Positions 1-15,746 are shown, counted from the stretch's first letter. The stretch is DNA of 64,000 nt from Trichoplax sp. H2 (GCA_003344405.1 NOWV01000008.1:620001-684000), one strand, 5' to 3'. Notes: generated by a model from the letters alone, not told the origin. Program-made: numbers and translations.

Positions 1-926
1 CAAAGAAGCTTTTTTTCAATCGTTGTCCATACAGTCTATCATTATGATCGATGTTGAAGTACTGGATGCTTGTATCATTTGCCTAGATAAACAGACTTGT
101 ATCTTGTCATTGCATTGGCGGTAGATTCAAAAATGATTTCGCCGCTGTAGTCGTAGTACTTGCTGTTCAAACTTATTACTGCATCATGTTCATGGACACT
201 GTACCGCCATGAGACTAGGCAGATCAACATCAAGATGCGACTCCTCTACATTACTTGTGTAAAATACAGTACAGTAGATTGCTAATTTAGACATGTAATC
301 TAGGAGAGTCGTGTATATTAATATTGATACAGTCAATTTTAGACATCTATGTATATATGCATATATTCATGATATACAAGAGTCGTCGATTGATGCTCAT
401 CCAATCAATCTCAGTAGGCCTATAAATCAGGCAGAGGATTGATATTTATAGATCGAATTAATACCGGCAATATTAACACATCACTAATTTATCTACGGTG
501 AGATGACTCCGTAACAGCAGCTATCAGCTATGAAGGTCTAAAACGCTGCAATCAACATTAAAACATCATTGCGACTATTTCTTAGTCGATGCATCATCAA
601 TCAATGTAGATGTGATCGCTCATTCATGTTGTCGTTAGTACATATACGCGTATAACTTACCCTAGCTAATGCTTTACGGATCATCAATATTGTGATCGTG
701 CATATTGGCAAACAGTGTCTTCCAAAATAGTATCAGTACTGTATTATTGTATTCCTAACTTAACCCAATTTGCAGTTTCATCCGTGATTATTTCTCTTTT
801 GCACTGCATTATCTTTATACTCGCTAGGAGTTATCAGTAAATTACCTAATGAACTCGGTCATTTTAAACAACAATATCATCACTTAGACGCTTCTCATAC
901 CCATATTCCCACAAAATATATTTTAG
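1..926. other. Region upstream of first WDR27 exon
   Basis: This stretch should hold, or lie just 3' of, the missing first exon(s) of WDR27, about 40-60 residues in other animals. I tested the acceptor-like site near 774 (tttgcag). The reading that runs to a GTAAAT donor near 838 does not join exon 927 in frame. No other coding sequence, repeat or RNA gene was recognised. Confidence 0.4.
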
Positions 927-3900
927 CCACAGGAGTTAACTGGTCATAGTTCCTCGATTTTATTACTGGCCTTCAATCCCGATCCAGTGGAAGTGCTACT
1001 TTGTTCGGCATGTAGCAGATACATTATTCTTTGGGATATGAATCAAGTTATTGCAGATGCGGATGTTGGTAAATAAATAGTGAATTAGTCACTTTATCGT
1101 CAATGATGTTACTTACTTACCGTAATTTTATTCTACGATGCAGTAGGAATAATGAAATAGGGTAGTAGCATCAAAAATGATTACATTTGCTGAATGAAAT
1201 AATTCATTTTAATATCCTTGTTATATAAAATTAAATATGTTTACTATAGTTGCTATTGCTATTTTTTCTCTTTAAGTTTCTATGTAGATGTTGATATACA
1301 CTGCAATTAAATCATTTCTAGTTTTATCTGCTATTGTATACCTTTTGTAAATGATAACATGTATATTAAATTTAAATTTATTTTATTCACGCTGATAACT
1401 TAGAATCAACAAGCCAAGGCACCATTATTTATTCAGATTTTAATGAACCGTCATGTCTGTGTATTAGTTCAAAGAATGATATTGTCGCCGTAGGAATTTC
1501 TAATGATATTATCCTTATTAATTTAAAGGTATGCTAACAAGAGTATTCCTTTTACCTTAAAATCCTAAATACAAGTAATTTGACAAATTACTCGTAGTTA
1601 CCAATGTATCCTATCCTTACCTGTTTAATGCAATTCAAAAGAGGTATCAATTTTTGACTTATATCACATGGTACAGGAAGATCATGCTATTGATGTCCTA
1701 GTAGGACACACTGGTAGGATTACAGCTACAGATTTCTCTTATTGCAGTGAATTTTTATTGGTGTCTTCATCAGAAGATAGAACATTTAAAGTATGTATGA
1801 TATTTTTCTTCACTATCATTGTCTATCAGTGCATGCAAGAAAGATGATCCAACTCGCAACTTGGTAATAAATTTACTTTACCTAACAGTAAAGCACTTAA
1901 TTGGCTTCTGAGTACTATCCAACTCTCAAGCTGAGCATTGAGTACGCACGTTATGAGCAAGCATATATTACTCTACAGTATAGTAACGTGATAGTCTACA
2001 GTGTTTTATCTTAATATGGTGATAGTGTTAATGTCTTAATTAGTTATAGAGAGAGAGAGAGATCGCAATTAGATACACCATAATTAGTATACATGAATTA
2101 CATCATTAGACTTCAATAAACGCTGTTCATTGCTGATATCTTTAAAATATATTCAAGCTCATACAAGTGATTACCTTTTATTTATCTTCATTTTTATGTT
2201 AGGTATGGGATATTTATGAAAGAACCTTGCTGTATGACTCGGGTGTATTATCAAGTATGTTATTTCATAAAAGGTTTATTCATAAAGAGTATTTCATTAT
2301 AAGAATATCTACCGTATTATGAAATGTATTATGTTAGTAAAATTTTTGCTGTGAAGCCCTAACATTGCAATTTCCTTATTTATATAAATTATGCATCAAA
2401 TAATACCAACTGATGGAGCTAATACACTTGATAAATTTGTTCATGAAAAATGAACATTATTATAGCATGTCCTTTACTTTCCCTGGCTTTAAACCCGCTA
2501 AAAGACCAAATTATTATTGGTGATGCTGATGGAAAGGTAGGATCAGTTAATATGCGCTTATAGAATCGCAAACCCTCAATACGAGGTATTTATCAATCGC
2601 GCTAATGATTTTATGTTCACCACATATTGATGTATTAGATAAGAGCTTATGATGTTGCTTCTACGTATCGGAGCTGCCGTTGTTTACAAGTACTAGATCT
2701 CGAGCAACGACTTCGTAAAAGGAAAGAGCTAACTGACGTTGAAAATTTAGAAAATGCTGATACTTCGCCTGAATATGGTGACCCTGGAGTGGGAGTTATT
2801 GCGTTAGCTGTAATTAATTCGCAGAACATGGTAACTCCATTACGTGAAAGGCACGATAATGCCGCAAAGTCTGTAATATCTTATACATCCGTGATCGAGT
2901 AAGTTTGAAGATAATAACGCTCGACCTTTTATGTTAAGTTAAAATTTTCGAACGATATTAAATAAAAAAATGGAGTACGCGATTAATTAAATAGTTTACA
3001 TGTCGTATTTCTTTGTAACTCATTCGTTTAATAATAATATTGCAACTAGGCATGTTATAAGAGATTCCGAAGTTATATATGCAGCAACTACTGGAGCCAT
3101 TGTAGTAATTGATGGCTGTACCCTATGCATTAGAAATGTTTTTGATTTAGCTGGTACTGTTATAACTCTAATGTTGCTTTGGATCAGTTGCTGTGTCTTG
3201 ATTTTATGAAAATCCTGAAGCGATGATACAATCGAAAACTATTTATGATACCTAGACCCTCAAGTTGAAGAATCAAGAGAAAAGATACCTCCTGATTTAC
3301 GCCTTATTGGATCTTGTACTTTTTCAGCAATACCAAACGATAATCAGGTAATGCTACGACAGATTATAGCTAAGAATATTGTAGAATTATCAGACAAAGT
3401 CTTACCTTAATTTATCGTAGATCCGATGTCTGTTATGTGGTTTGCTTCAAAATGTTGTTCACGTAATACAACTGGAAAGAAGCGAATCTCCTGATAGTGA
3501 CGGAACAGTCAGCATAATATCAAAGTAAATGTTATCTCATCTGTTAAACTCATGTAACATAAAAATTCCTAAAAAGGAATTATGAAGGTAAAACTAATAT
3601 CACACGATAAATAAAAAGTTCTCCTTTAGATAAAAATTCTCCACTTAAAGCTGAACTTACATTAAAGCCAAAACCACCTAATAAGAAGAAATCGAATCCT
3701 ACCCCCAGTAAGTGAAATAAAACTGTACACTACTTTGAAAACTGCTAGAACCATGTTACAATTGGATACACTATGTTAACAGTTACATGTGTGTATTATC
3801 TTATACATTAGGTCGCAATACACGGAAAGGATTAGTTGATAAGCCGCTCACCTTTAAAGCTAAGATTAAATCCTCGGGATATGCGACATCTTCAGTGTAG

Positions 3901-6900
3901 GTTGACCATTACCGCGCAATTAATATCATCGATAGTGCTGTGGTCTTGTATATTAGTAATAAGACTGTATTAATGTACATGATATTTTACTACAACAGTA
4001 AAATGGCGCTATTCAATTGTCCATTGATTTTATTATAGCAATAAAATGTTTCAGCCACGGACAGATATGCATAAGAAAACTATAGTAGCTAGGAATAAGG
4101 TGGAAGCAAATGGTCCCATAGTTAGGTAGTGACAGAAAATTATTACCTGATAAAATTCATTAGCACGTATTAGATGTAAATTTAATCAGCTTTTGGATCA
4201 TATAGGGAGGATTATCCGATCGACTGTCCGGCAACTACGTCCTTAAAGCATAAACTATATTTATCTCAACCTGGAACTGGTATCAACAGTTTAAAATTTT
4301 CCGGTTAGCAAGTAATACGCTTTAAAGTTGTTATGAAGTAATTTCTAGAGCGCTTTGTTTAGTTCATGCTTTTGTAGAATTAGACGGAAGTACAATTAAA
4401 TATTGAAATACTAAGTAGCTAATCGAGGATTCATTTAAGATAGTATTAATTAAAGCATAGAGGATGCGATTATGTTCATAGGAGTAGTAATTGATATTAT
4501 AATTTAATATAGCGTTATTTTAAGCAGTACATTATTCAATTAATAGCTGCAGCTATATAGAGATTCAGTAACTGCTGATGTTTTTAGATAATCAACTTTA
4601 CGATAGCTGGTAAAAATGCTTCAATGAGGATGTTATGTCACTTCCACTACAGTTTTGTATATCCTTCTTTCAATTGTAATCATTCCTTTTGGAAAGGTGA
4701 TGGCTCACAGTTAGCTTGTGTATCAGCTGATAAATCTATACAGCTTTTAAAAAGTAACCATCCAGACAAGTCAAATATTACCTTTACAGGTAGATAGTTA
4801 TTTCTGTCATCGCAGATGCGGATTCTTTTTATTATATAGTGAATATGGCTAATTCCTTACATGACATTTTAATATTACAATGCATAGGCCATGATCGTCC
4901 TATTGCTTCCGTAAATTGGAATCGAACAGGGCAGTTTTTGCTCTCGACTTCCATGGATAAAACAGCCAGAATTTGGTATAACGAGTTAAAAGAGCCTGTA
5001 TTAATTATTTCCAAAGACTCACATAATTTTAAAGCGGAAGCTAGCAATCACGAAAATAAGGTAAATTCATATCATATTGTATCTATATCATAAGTGTATA
5101 TGAATGAAATTGGGATACATACAGAACGATATACCATGATTGTTATGTTAGCCGACGCGATCCACTGGATACCTAGATGTTTCAACCGCTACAATACTGT
5201 TCATACTGCAGGGCCACAATATGAAATATTCTACATTCTAAGCAATGCGAAATGCGATTGAAGAATGAAAGAATAGTTCGATATTTAACTTAACATGTTT
5301 TTGATTTTATTAGCCATTCACCAAGGATATCGCCCATGCGGCATTTTACTATATGGATAAATTTTTTATGTTGGCGTCTGGTAACTCATTGTATTTATAT
5401 AAATACCACTTGGATATAGATAAACTGGACGACGTTAAAAGGTTAGCCAGTTATTCAGTATAAGGATAGTGCGGATACAAACAAACTTGAAGCAATATGT
5501 CACGTTGTTTGAAGCATTTGCTACTGCAACATTTAGATAATCTGTATAACCTATCTATTTTGTAATTTTACCAAAGATATCAAAATAATAATCGTTACAA
5601 ATTGGTTACCAAACTACAAATTGATTCTTCTCAATCTATTACAACTTTCGATTGTGCGAACGAATTTTATTCCTGTAAGTTTAAATATATCCTAGTAAGA
5701 AATTGATATCACTGTATATATAAACGCATACATAATATTTATTTTTTAGTATTTGAATTCACTATAGATACTAAACTTGCTACAAATTATATATCATACG
5801 TTCAGCTATAAAGTATAAAGTACGATAAGTGTATAGTAATAATGAACGAAAAATATTATTAAAAACTATCAACTCTTTTAGTTCAACATGAAATAGATGT
5901 AGAGGAAACTCCAATTTATTATAATTCGTAACAGCAGATTTATCAAATTACTTAAAGGATTAACAAAGGGTAGAATTACTCCCTTGATCAACCTTACTAT
6001 CAACTTAATAAATTTACTTACGATTGGAGGAAAATCCTAATCTTTATCTGTCACTTCACTATCTTGATCTCATTAAACTACTGAATTACATCACCACCTT
6101 ATATATGCTACGCAGAGTAGTTCATCGCAACAGACTACTAACATAAGACTCTAACGTATTCTAAATAAAACTGGCAATTAAACACATGACAGGATCAATT
6201 TTTACCCTAGATTCCCGAATATTACTAAATTAATAATCGTAATTCAACTATAAACTGTTTCTTTTTACGGTATACAGAACATAACTATAAAAATCTACTA
6301 AGACAGACCAACAATCTTAAATTAGCACCCAGATTAAAGCGTTCGACTTCACACTGTATTCTATCGTAATGTAACATAACTTCTACTGTATTTTGCAATC
6401 AAATTTAGCCAATAGTTTTACCAGAATAGCAACATGCATTCTATACTAACTAAACATATTGCTTAACTTGCAGTCTTACACTGCATAATTCTTAACAAAA
6501 TTATATTGCCGAATATTGTTAAATTCTAACCCGAATGAAGTAGTCCGGTTTACAAGATACTAAATACTGAATAAAATCTGCTGTAATGAAACCAAATTAA
6601 GTTACTTTTAATGCTGCAATACCTATTTAAAATACAAGAACTTGAAGGAGAATTCTAAAAAATTAACCTTCATCACAGTATTAAATATAACTGTAGCATT
6701 ACAACTGCAAATTAGAAAGATATTCAGTAATTTGTTCCCTTTTCTATTGGTAAGATGTATTTTTATTATTTATAGATATTGTCGTTTGTGGTTCTTCAAG
6801 CAAAGGTCTAGAAATTTTTGATATGAATGTCTCTAAATGTATTCAAGTTATTCCTGAAGCCCACGCAAGATCTATGCATACAATTTCCATTAATAAGGTT

Positions 6901-7805
6901 GATAATGGATAAAATGTCGCACAATGCCGCGATGTTAGATTTGCATACGTTGTAGCAATTATAAAGTTAGTTTTCTCTTTTTGGTACCACGGACTATATT
7001 ACTATAGGGATCTACCTATGTAGCCCACCCTAGTCGCGCTTATAATCTTGTATTAACATCAGCTGTAACAGATGGAATTAAGCTATGGGACCTAAGAACT
7101 TCTAAGTGAGTTAATTTCTAATACTTTACGTTATTAAGCAGAGATAGTAACAATTGTCGTATTTTATGAGGTTTATACTTAAGCATAGAATTCATACTCG
7201 TATTAACATTCAAACTAAAAATCTTACTTTGCCTAATCGATACTGTTAATTTATACGGTAGATGTGTCAGACGTTACGATGGTCATGTTAATCGGTCACA
7301 TCCAGTAGGAGTTTGTATGAGTCCTTGCATGAGGTACATTGCCACGGGTTCGGAAGATAAGACGGTATGTTATGCTCATATTTGAACGGTCATAATATCA
7401 ATAATTTTTAGCTTTACTTACGGCAATCTCAACGAGTAGTATATCTAACTATATCATAAATCATTCTACCATACTATACATATCTATTGATATCATTTAA
7501 ACTCTTTATTTATGTCAAGGCCTACTTATATGACGTAAGATCGAATACTTATTCCGACCGCTTAACAGGTCATCGCGATGTGGTATTTGATGTAGCATTT
7601 AATCCTAGGCAACCTCAGGTAAATTTAAGTAACCAAAAATAGTTTATGCAATAGCTTTATTGTCAACTCTAATTCGTTGATAATCTCACTATAAGTCAGA
7701 TATCTTAAGATTTCACCTGAAGTGATCGTTAATCTCGTATAACATTACATTTACTAGCTTGTGACTGCATCGCTGGATGGACAACTGCGCTTCTATATTC
7801 CGTAA
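927..7805 (+). CDS. WDR27: WDR27-like WD40-repeat protein, 5' end missing
   Basis: This is a WD40 beta-propeller scaffold protein, and its molecular role is poorly known in any animal. I assembled 22 exons with consistent phase: 927-1068, 1404-1528, 1677-1790, 2203-2254, 2466-2536, 2639-2898, 3050-3153, 3256-3347, 3421-3524, 3619-3707, 3812-3896, 4039-4125, 4206-4303, 4697-4789, 4840-5060, 5314-5441, 5577-5674, 6776-6897, 7008-7105, 7262-7364, 7520-7618 and 7758-7805 (stop TAA). They encode about 810 residues. WD blade ends are visible as RTFKVWD, KTARIWY, GIKLWDLR and AYLYDVR. WDR27-specific signatures are DKPLTFKAKIKSSGY, FYYMDKF and NSLYLYKYHLDID; the last two lie just after the HDRPIASVNW blade. 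Exon 927-1068 has an in-frame stop before it and no suitable Met, so one or more 5' exons lie upstream and were not found in bases 1-926. Most introns are 50-400 bp; one, 5675-6775, is 1.1 kb. The acceptor at 3619 has a weak pyrimidine tract and is the least certain join. Confidence 0.9.
2047..2063. repeat. (AG)n microsatellite
   Basis: A short AG dinucleotide run lies inside the WDR27 intron between exons 1677-1790 and 2203-2254. It is not expected to have a function. Confidence 0.85.
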
Positions 7806-7873
7806 TATTGGCATTTTTTAAATATAAATGTGCATGTAAATGTAACAAAATACCGACGATTTCGATTTTCTTT

Positions 7874-7879
7874 AATAAA
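7874..7879 (+). terminator. Candidate poly(A) signal of WDR27
   Basis: A canonical AATAAA hexamer lies about 70 bases after the WDR27 stop codon. This is a suitable distance for 3'-end cleavage in an AT-rich animal genome. Such hexamers are common by chance here, so the call rests on position only. Confidence 0.45.
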
Positions 7880-10800
7880 TACGCGTCTTATGAGTAATTT
7901 TCACTGCATTACCTCAGTATTTTACCGTAATAATTTCTCTTACGTGAAATTTATGCCATGAATAATTTTACATATTAGTTTTTATTTTCAATAACTAGCA
8001 TTAACTTTAATCTATTCTTTTATGTGAAATTTTCATCTAGTCAACCTACATCACAGAATTTTTAACTTATCTGATATTGAAATTGAAGCACCTATTTATA
8101 TAGAAGCCTATTATCGGCAATAAATACTCGATTCTGGACAGATTCTTTTATAGTCGCTATATTTGTAAGAAATACAATCACTCTAGTTATTAAAATTGAC
8201 TTTTTGACTGCCTTTGTCGAGTTGCTGGACAGTTATACCAGCTATGAACCAAATGTTGTTCTCAATATCAGATAGAATGGTGTACAAATTATATTTTATG
8301 CAATGAAAATGCTACAAACGTCAATTTCTTAAACTTAGAAACTCGTTCAGGATCAATAAACTGAAATTGACACTTATTTAACTTCTGAAGTACTTTTTTA
8401 TTGCGATTTTAATTGTAGAAATTTACTTCATCAGTGTAAGTAACTCCATTTTTGTTATCTGCTGTCTTAACAATGCTGCTACTATTCTTTACAGGTATAG
8501 AGATTTAATATAAAATTGTGATAATTTCTTATCGAAAGCATCAAATAGATATTTAAGTGCGTATTCATGATGATAATAAATAAATACGATATAAAGATAT
8601 TTACATAGCTATCGTAAACCTCGATTTTAAATTTCTTCTTAAATATTGGTAGATTTTAGATGAAAAGAGATAAATATTAATTAAATCAAAAGAAGCTTGA
8701 ATATAGTATATCAAAGTCAATAGAATTTATGTATGTAGTTAGGATGCTGTAATACCATGGATGATCCAGTAAACTTAAACTGTCTTGGTAACTATAAGCT
8801 CCAGTGACACAATGTCGTACTTTAAAATGGTTGCATACAACTGCTGCTTCACAAAATTAATTTTTTTTTAGAGATTGAAACAATATAGCTATTTACGCGT
8901 ATTTATTCGAATAAATCGAGTTACAGTCCCGTAGCTTAGAATACCTTGGTCAAATATTATTGATTGACTATAGATAACTTTAGACGTTAGTGCTCGTATA
9001 CAACAGTACAGCAAGTATCGTATTCTGTTTTACATTCCTTATTTTTGTACCTTGTCTGTTGATATTGTCGTTTTATCATAAGCATCTGAAAAACTCTACT
9101 CTACTTTACAGGAGTAACGAAAGGAAAGGAAATTTACGTACATAATACGCATATTAATGTCACGAAGTCAGTCTTAATTTCTATTGATAATCTATCTATT
9201 ATTAGGAGAAATCGATAAATAATTTCAATCTATCGATATGCAGCTTAGTTATCATCTAGAAAAGGTAAGAATATGATAGATATATTGCTTATGTTTCGAT
9301 ACATATCCAATTCGTATATATTTAATGAACTTGTACATCTCGATATTACTTATTTTACTGGCTATACCTACAGTTAAGCGAAAGATATCACTTGGAATAT
9401 AAACAATGTTATCTTAAAAGTCTTAATTAATCATTAAAAGTTATTAAAAGAAGTATGAAGACAATTTTAAGTGACCTCAAAGCACGTACAATGCATTTAT
9501 TGGAATTGTTTAGGGCCATATGTCCAATGATGGAAAATATATAGATATTTTTCGAATTAAAATAGCACATTAAACTAGTTAAAAACAGTAAAATTCAACA
9601 ATGACGTCAATATGAATCTGAGATTAAAAATTATTGTTAAAGAAATGAAATCTAGTCATCCCAAAATAAATAATATTTTTCAGTGGTATGATATATTACA
9701 TTGAATAGCAATAGCAATCGTAAATTAAAGGAGATTAAAATAAAGGCAACTGTAGCTAATAATTTGTCGATTAAAGAGCAAAGGTTTCTAAAGTTAGTTT
9801 TTTATCGGGCAAATACTCATTAAAGTATGATTCTTGTTTATTACTACATACTACAACGAACATAATTTATATAACACTGGTAGGTGATATATAATCAAGA
9901 TTTGAACCCATCACATTTAATTTTAGAGTAAATAGGGGAAAAAATTAGTGCTAGATCATAATGAGTAAATTATATTAAAGATATAATCATAATCTTAACT
10001 GCATTATGAAAACATTATCACTATCAGGATTTTTAACGGTATGCATATCGATAACAGTGTAATTTATTTATCAATATCAGGCCATAATGTTGAAATGAAA
10101 AAGCATTAGGATATAGGATAAATATAATGGAATATAAATTAGGACGAAAATGATTGCAGTGATAAACAGAAATAAATTGTCAATTTTACAGACAACATAT
10201 GTCATCTCAATCATCATTACTGAGAAATATCAAAAGGAATATTTTGCTTTGATTGATGATAACAAAATAATTGTATTACTAATATTTCTAGGAAATAAAA
10301 TAATAGATGATTAGCGTAATCGATTTATATTATCTATGAGTTGATAGATGTATGCTTCTTATAAATGTAAAGACAGAAACCATCATGATCATAATTGGCA
10401 TCTGTTCATTTAATTGAAACGCACCAATAATTACTAATGTCAAATATACCGTTAGACAATAACTATGTCTTTTCTACGATTTTTAAAAGGAAATTTATTT
10501 AATTAATAACTCATTAAATGAAACTACATAAACTGTCGCTTGAAATTTTTTATACCGAATAAATTTATGACAGAATTTACATTGTATTTAAATATTAATT
10601 AATAATGATTAATATTAGAATGTTTAAATGCTACAAGCACCCTTACTACAAAAATCAATGGATCTTTTATTTAACTATCAACTATTAATACTGTTAACTT
10701 TTTCAATTTCATTATTGTGCTCTTTGAACTATTTAATTAATTAGGCAATAGTACTGTAAAAATTTGAGCTTTTACAGAATTTTGTAAGTTAATGGAAAGA

Positions 10801-13800
10801 GATTTAATAGGTATGACCTTAATGCCACGCATTTATTTTAATATAGGGATTGCAGAGATTAGTTAACTGTCATGATCATTTAGGTAAGTAATTTAATTGT
10901 AATTCAATATTGTAGCATAATATTGTCAATTTTTATTAGTAAACATGCTAGATTATGAAGTCCCCACGTAATATTACTATAACCTATTATCTACTATGTT
11001 AGTTGCGCTAGCATAGTTATGGTACTTCGAAACAGACAGATTGGGAATAAATGAATTGCATAATGTCTTTGACGCAGATAATTGACCGACTTTTAGCGTT
11101 TATATTAATGTTATTCTTTTTGTGAATATAAGATACGCAAAGATGAAAGGCACTTCATATCAGATCTAATTTGGACTATTAAAGATTAATTAATGGATAT
11201 TAGATACCTTAAAATTTATAACAGCTATCCATATATGAAATACTTTGGGCTCTTCTATATTAGTCAGTAGCAGATAGTTTTCATATCATTTTAAATGAGA
11301 ATAATTTGTTATACTAATTGCACTTTCATTTTTGACCAAAAATGAAAAATAAAACCAATAGTCAATACTTGTTTACTTTTACCTATTACACATAATATAA
11401 GATATTTCCTTCAAAGTATATATATATACTTCTCATTTGCTTAGTGATCAGGTAAAATTTACAGGAACTTAGCTTTAAAGTTAGTCGAGCGAATTAAGAA
11501 AAGATCAAAGGTTAATTGTTGATGCAAATGAAGGGTATCATTTGCAATATCATAGAGATCAACAAGACACCGACGGAAATGAAAAAGAATAATTAATCCA
11601 ATACAACAATAGCTATAATAATTTTCTGTTTCAGAGAAGTAATGAAACACCTGATAAATTTCCGTTATTAACGTTAATTGAAATATTATCGATAACAGTC
11701 CTGTCTAAGTATTCTGAGAATAACCTAACCTCACGAAATTGTTTTTTTCATATCTGGGAAGATAGACAAGTGAATGCATTTGTTTCATATTTTAGCCGAA
11801 ATAGTTATCTTAATGATATCGAAGATTTGAAATAAAAACATGAATAATTTTATCACCAATACTATATTGCTGTATCTTGATTAGTTTAAATGCCTTAAAT
11901 GAAATTGAATTATGTATAAATGATAACCACGGTTATTAACAAAACACGAAAGAAGAAAATTAAATTACCCTCAATGGTTGTCATCTAATAATAATAAAAA
12001 AATTTTAGTCTGATTCTATCATAACCTGCAAGTATGCCATGGAGAGCCATAATGATCTACTCTTGTCTATTCAACCGTAATTGCAGTACAATATTTACTA
12101 TTAAAATTATTACTTTTATTATTGCTTCTTACTCATAGTCATTTCAATTGAAATAAAAAGATATTGCAATAGAGGTGTTTGTTATCAAAGTTATCTCCAT
12201 ATCAATAAGCGGATTTTATCTTGTTTTAGCCTTACTGTCAATTAATAACTTTCATTCGGCAGATTTCTGTAGCATGAAATCAATTGATTTAGACATATCG
12301 CAACATTCAGCCTATTGAGATTGAAAGATATAAAGATGATGTATTTTATTATGACAGTTTGTCTTTAGCTTGTATTATGATAAACGCAAACCCTGGTTTT
12401 GAACTTTGAATCCGCTTTTTGAAGTAAGACCTTGGTTGGAGAGGAGAAATTAAAAATTGTTACCCTCGATCATCTGCGTTGTACACCGTACGGCACTGAC
12501 TAAGTAGCATCTTAACAGTGTACTATATTATAATGCGTGTCCTATATATGATATCATAGACATATTATAAAGGATTAAGGTCGATAAAGTAGGTTAAAGA
12601 AAATCTATATTAATAATTCATAATTCGCCGGAGATGCTTAAATTGTTCAATTGCTGTACGAGAAACTATACGACGCAGTGTCGTCAAATAAATTAGCCGT
12701 AATTTGAAAATTGTGTAATCGTTTGCTTGATCGAAGATTTACCTCAATTTATCTTCAATATATAGCAAAGAAAAAGAGGAAGCTTTACAGTACTTCTATA
12801 CTTTAGCAGCTTTAGCCAAAATGATGCACCTCCACTGTTTACCCTTAATGTCATCCTTTGCAAGCCGGAATTTTAATAATAAAAGCGTTTAATATATTGT
12901 GTACCCCCCCGAAAAGGGTTCATCAATTGTATTCCCGGATAGTTGGCACTTGAGTAAAAGATATTTTAAATATCAGTCTAGCAATATTAATATGCTTATT
13001 TTTTATACGACATTTTTCTCGTATGGATAAAATTACGGTTCATTATTGCCGGTATTAATCAGAAAGGGCTAAAATCAGGCAAATGATTGATCCGATGATA
13101 ATTTGCCGAGAATGTGGTTGTTAGCATGATACCTCGCAAAGTTCACATTGAAGCATTAGCCAAAATCTCCTTACTATATAATTTCACCAATATTGTTAAT
13201 GATAAGGTTAAGTAATGAAATTAGAGACAAAGTTATTGTTTTAATATCAGATTATTATCAAAGATCAAATTTGTCAGCTATTGTATCTTGATGAGTTTCG
13301 GAAAATAACAAAATTAAAGACGGACTCGTCACTAGATTGCCCTTGCGTTAGCATAGGTAAATTTACAGGCATGGTAATTGTCGTTGCCGAGACGGAAAAT
13401 GCTAAGTGTAGCAATTAAGAATATTCTTCAAGATTTTTCTACCCTCTTACAGTTATAGAATGATCGATTGTACCAGCGACATATTTCAAATCGTTTAAAA
13501 CGTTTCAAAATAATTTAGAAATTATGTAGGCAAGCAGAAAAGGATTACCCAATTGCACTACCATTCTTCAACCTTACCCACTGAAATTACCATTAATTCT
13601 AAGTAGAAGACCATCATTATAATTTTTGAATGTAATTTAATGATTCGATTTTAATTCTTTTTATAAACAAAGTTAGCCTTGCTTCGCCACAACAGAGGCT
13701 ATTTATCTTGCTACAGGTTGTTTTCGCTAGAGTTATTACTGATATTCTAATCAGATTAATCATTTTCTGTTACTAATTTTAGTCAGTTTATATGATCTTG

Positions 13801-15746
13801 ATAGCCTATATCATATGCAACTCATTTATTAGAATATTTCTTCAATTTGATTCACATTTTAAAACTATAACAATTCGTTTTCATTTATAGACGTTATTAA
13901 CGTGATGTTATATACTGTAGGATTGGCATCCTTTCGAATGGATTATGATCCATTCGATACGAATATTCACACTAGCAGCAACTTATTTATATTTTTATTC
14001 AAACCTGTGAGCTACCGTATAATTTTAATGACTATTACATGTGTAGGTGTATAATTGAATAATACATTGTAGTTTTTTAAACATTCAATGTGTATTGAAA
14101 TCTTTTCCTTTACGAAAGTACTATAATAATCTCTTCTTCGCTTTCTTTGGCGTACAATGATTAAAGGAGTCTATTTACGGACTAGATTCTCTTACAAAAC
14201 AGCTTCTGAAAGTTGCACTACAGGCTACTGTACCCGGAAGTAGAAAACCTTTTACGAGTAGAACGATATTTATCTTCGAATCAGTAAAAGTTGTTTATCC
14301 GGTCAAGCATCTCCTACAGAGTTGTCTTAGTAAACTAAATAGAAATTTCATAGCCCGGTGTTAAAGGTTCAATTTTTGTTTATATTTTTTATTGCTTACA
14401 GCATGATATACGCTTGTATTGCGTAGAGATAGGAGAAATCGTGGAGAAATTTTTCACCCTTCTACGACAATAAAAAACTAGAATCGATAAGGAGATCGAT
14501 AGCACTGTACTTTATATGCGAAGATCTTAAAAAAATCGCCATTATCGTTTTTATGGTAACCTATGAGATAGATTAAAGAATATTCAACGTCGTTATTCTA
14601 GTACCTCTAATAAAATGTGAAATCACATTTAGGACATAATCATTATAATGCTTCAACTATTAATGGTGGCTTAACTTAATGGATATGCCCAAGTTCATAT
14701 TTCTCTTTCTTACTAGTCAATATTGAAAAAAAAAGTGATGCAAAGCAGTCGTCGTTTATTGTTCGATGACACGGTATCAAAGTTAATTGCGGTAAAACTG
14801 TACATACTCGTAAGTTGTAATTTCTTGCATCATCTATCACTCCCATTTTGCAATTACTGTTACTGGTATGCAAGCACCATCATGATATGAGTCATCATGA
14901 TGTGCTATTTTCCAATGTTGTATCCAACTTTTAATTTCTAATTAGCTTAAACAATATGAAGTAAATTAAATGAGACAAGAAAAAAAAATTAATTAGCATT
15001 ATGGTCCAAATCAGACGATCCAAATTGTTTTCAAGCTAGGCTAAAACAAGTCATCTAGTTAAGTTCAGTTGTAGAGGAACAGTATCATATTAGGATTGGA
15101 TTGCATGTTTCTGTGCTCTTTTCACTGATGTCATGGTCATTGTTAGTCGTATGCCATCAAGACATTTAGAAAAGGTGCATAAAATGAAGCTGTCGTATTA
15201 ACTAACGGTAGATTATTTTGAAAAAAAGATTGGTTTTTAATTAATATTTACAGATAGTGATGATTTCAAATTGCATTGAAGTAAAGGTTGTATAGTAAAA
15301 CCTTACTACGGTCAACGGTATCCCGTAGGGAGCCATTACTGGTAATTTGGTTGAGATAGAAATATATTTACGTAACCGATTAGACCCTTATGCCTACTAC
15401 AGATTTCCCTTGGTAACTGATTTATTTTAGAAATAAATTTTATTGAACTTGAAAGTATCTGTCCGTAGTGATAGTAAGATAACCTTTTGTTGCACCATGA
15501 ACACCACATAACCTATCCTGTTCTAGATTGATCCAAATCGCTCGCATCCATCCATTTTTATTTGCACTAAGGACTACTCAGTCAATAGGACAATACAATT
15601 CTTTTAGCTAGTCCTTGCTTTCGGTTATATTTATATGGCCGTATTCTGTTTGTAGATCGAACTGGACATCTTCTTTAGCATGGTAATGGAGAGTCGTGCA
15701 TTTTTCCTCTAGCGGTTTCCCTTCCCTTTTATCCTTAATCCATACT
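7880..15746. other. Gene-poor AT-rich region
   Basis: About 7.9 kb show no homology-supported exon on either strand. Open frames here are short (63-65 codons, for example at 11459-11650 and 14676-14873 on -), match no family I know and lack plausible splice context. A run of seven C residues near 12905 is the only striking low-complexity tract. The region is probably intergenic or regulatory DNA between WDR27 and FoxG, but unrecognised exons of fast-evolving genes cannot be excluded. Confidence 0.55.

Noticed and set aside
2647-2829. Minus-strand open frame of 60 codons
   Set aside because: It is the antisense shadow of the WDR27 exon 2639-2898, which joins its neighbours in phase.
4832-5047. 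Minus-strand open frame of 71 codons
   Set aside because: It is antisense to the WDR27 WD40 exon 4840-5060.
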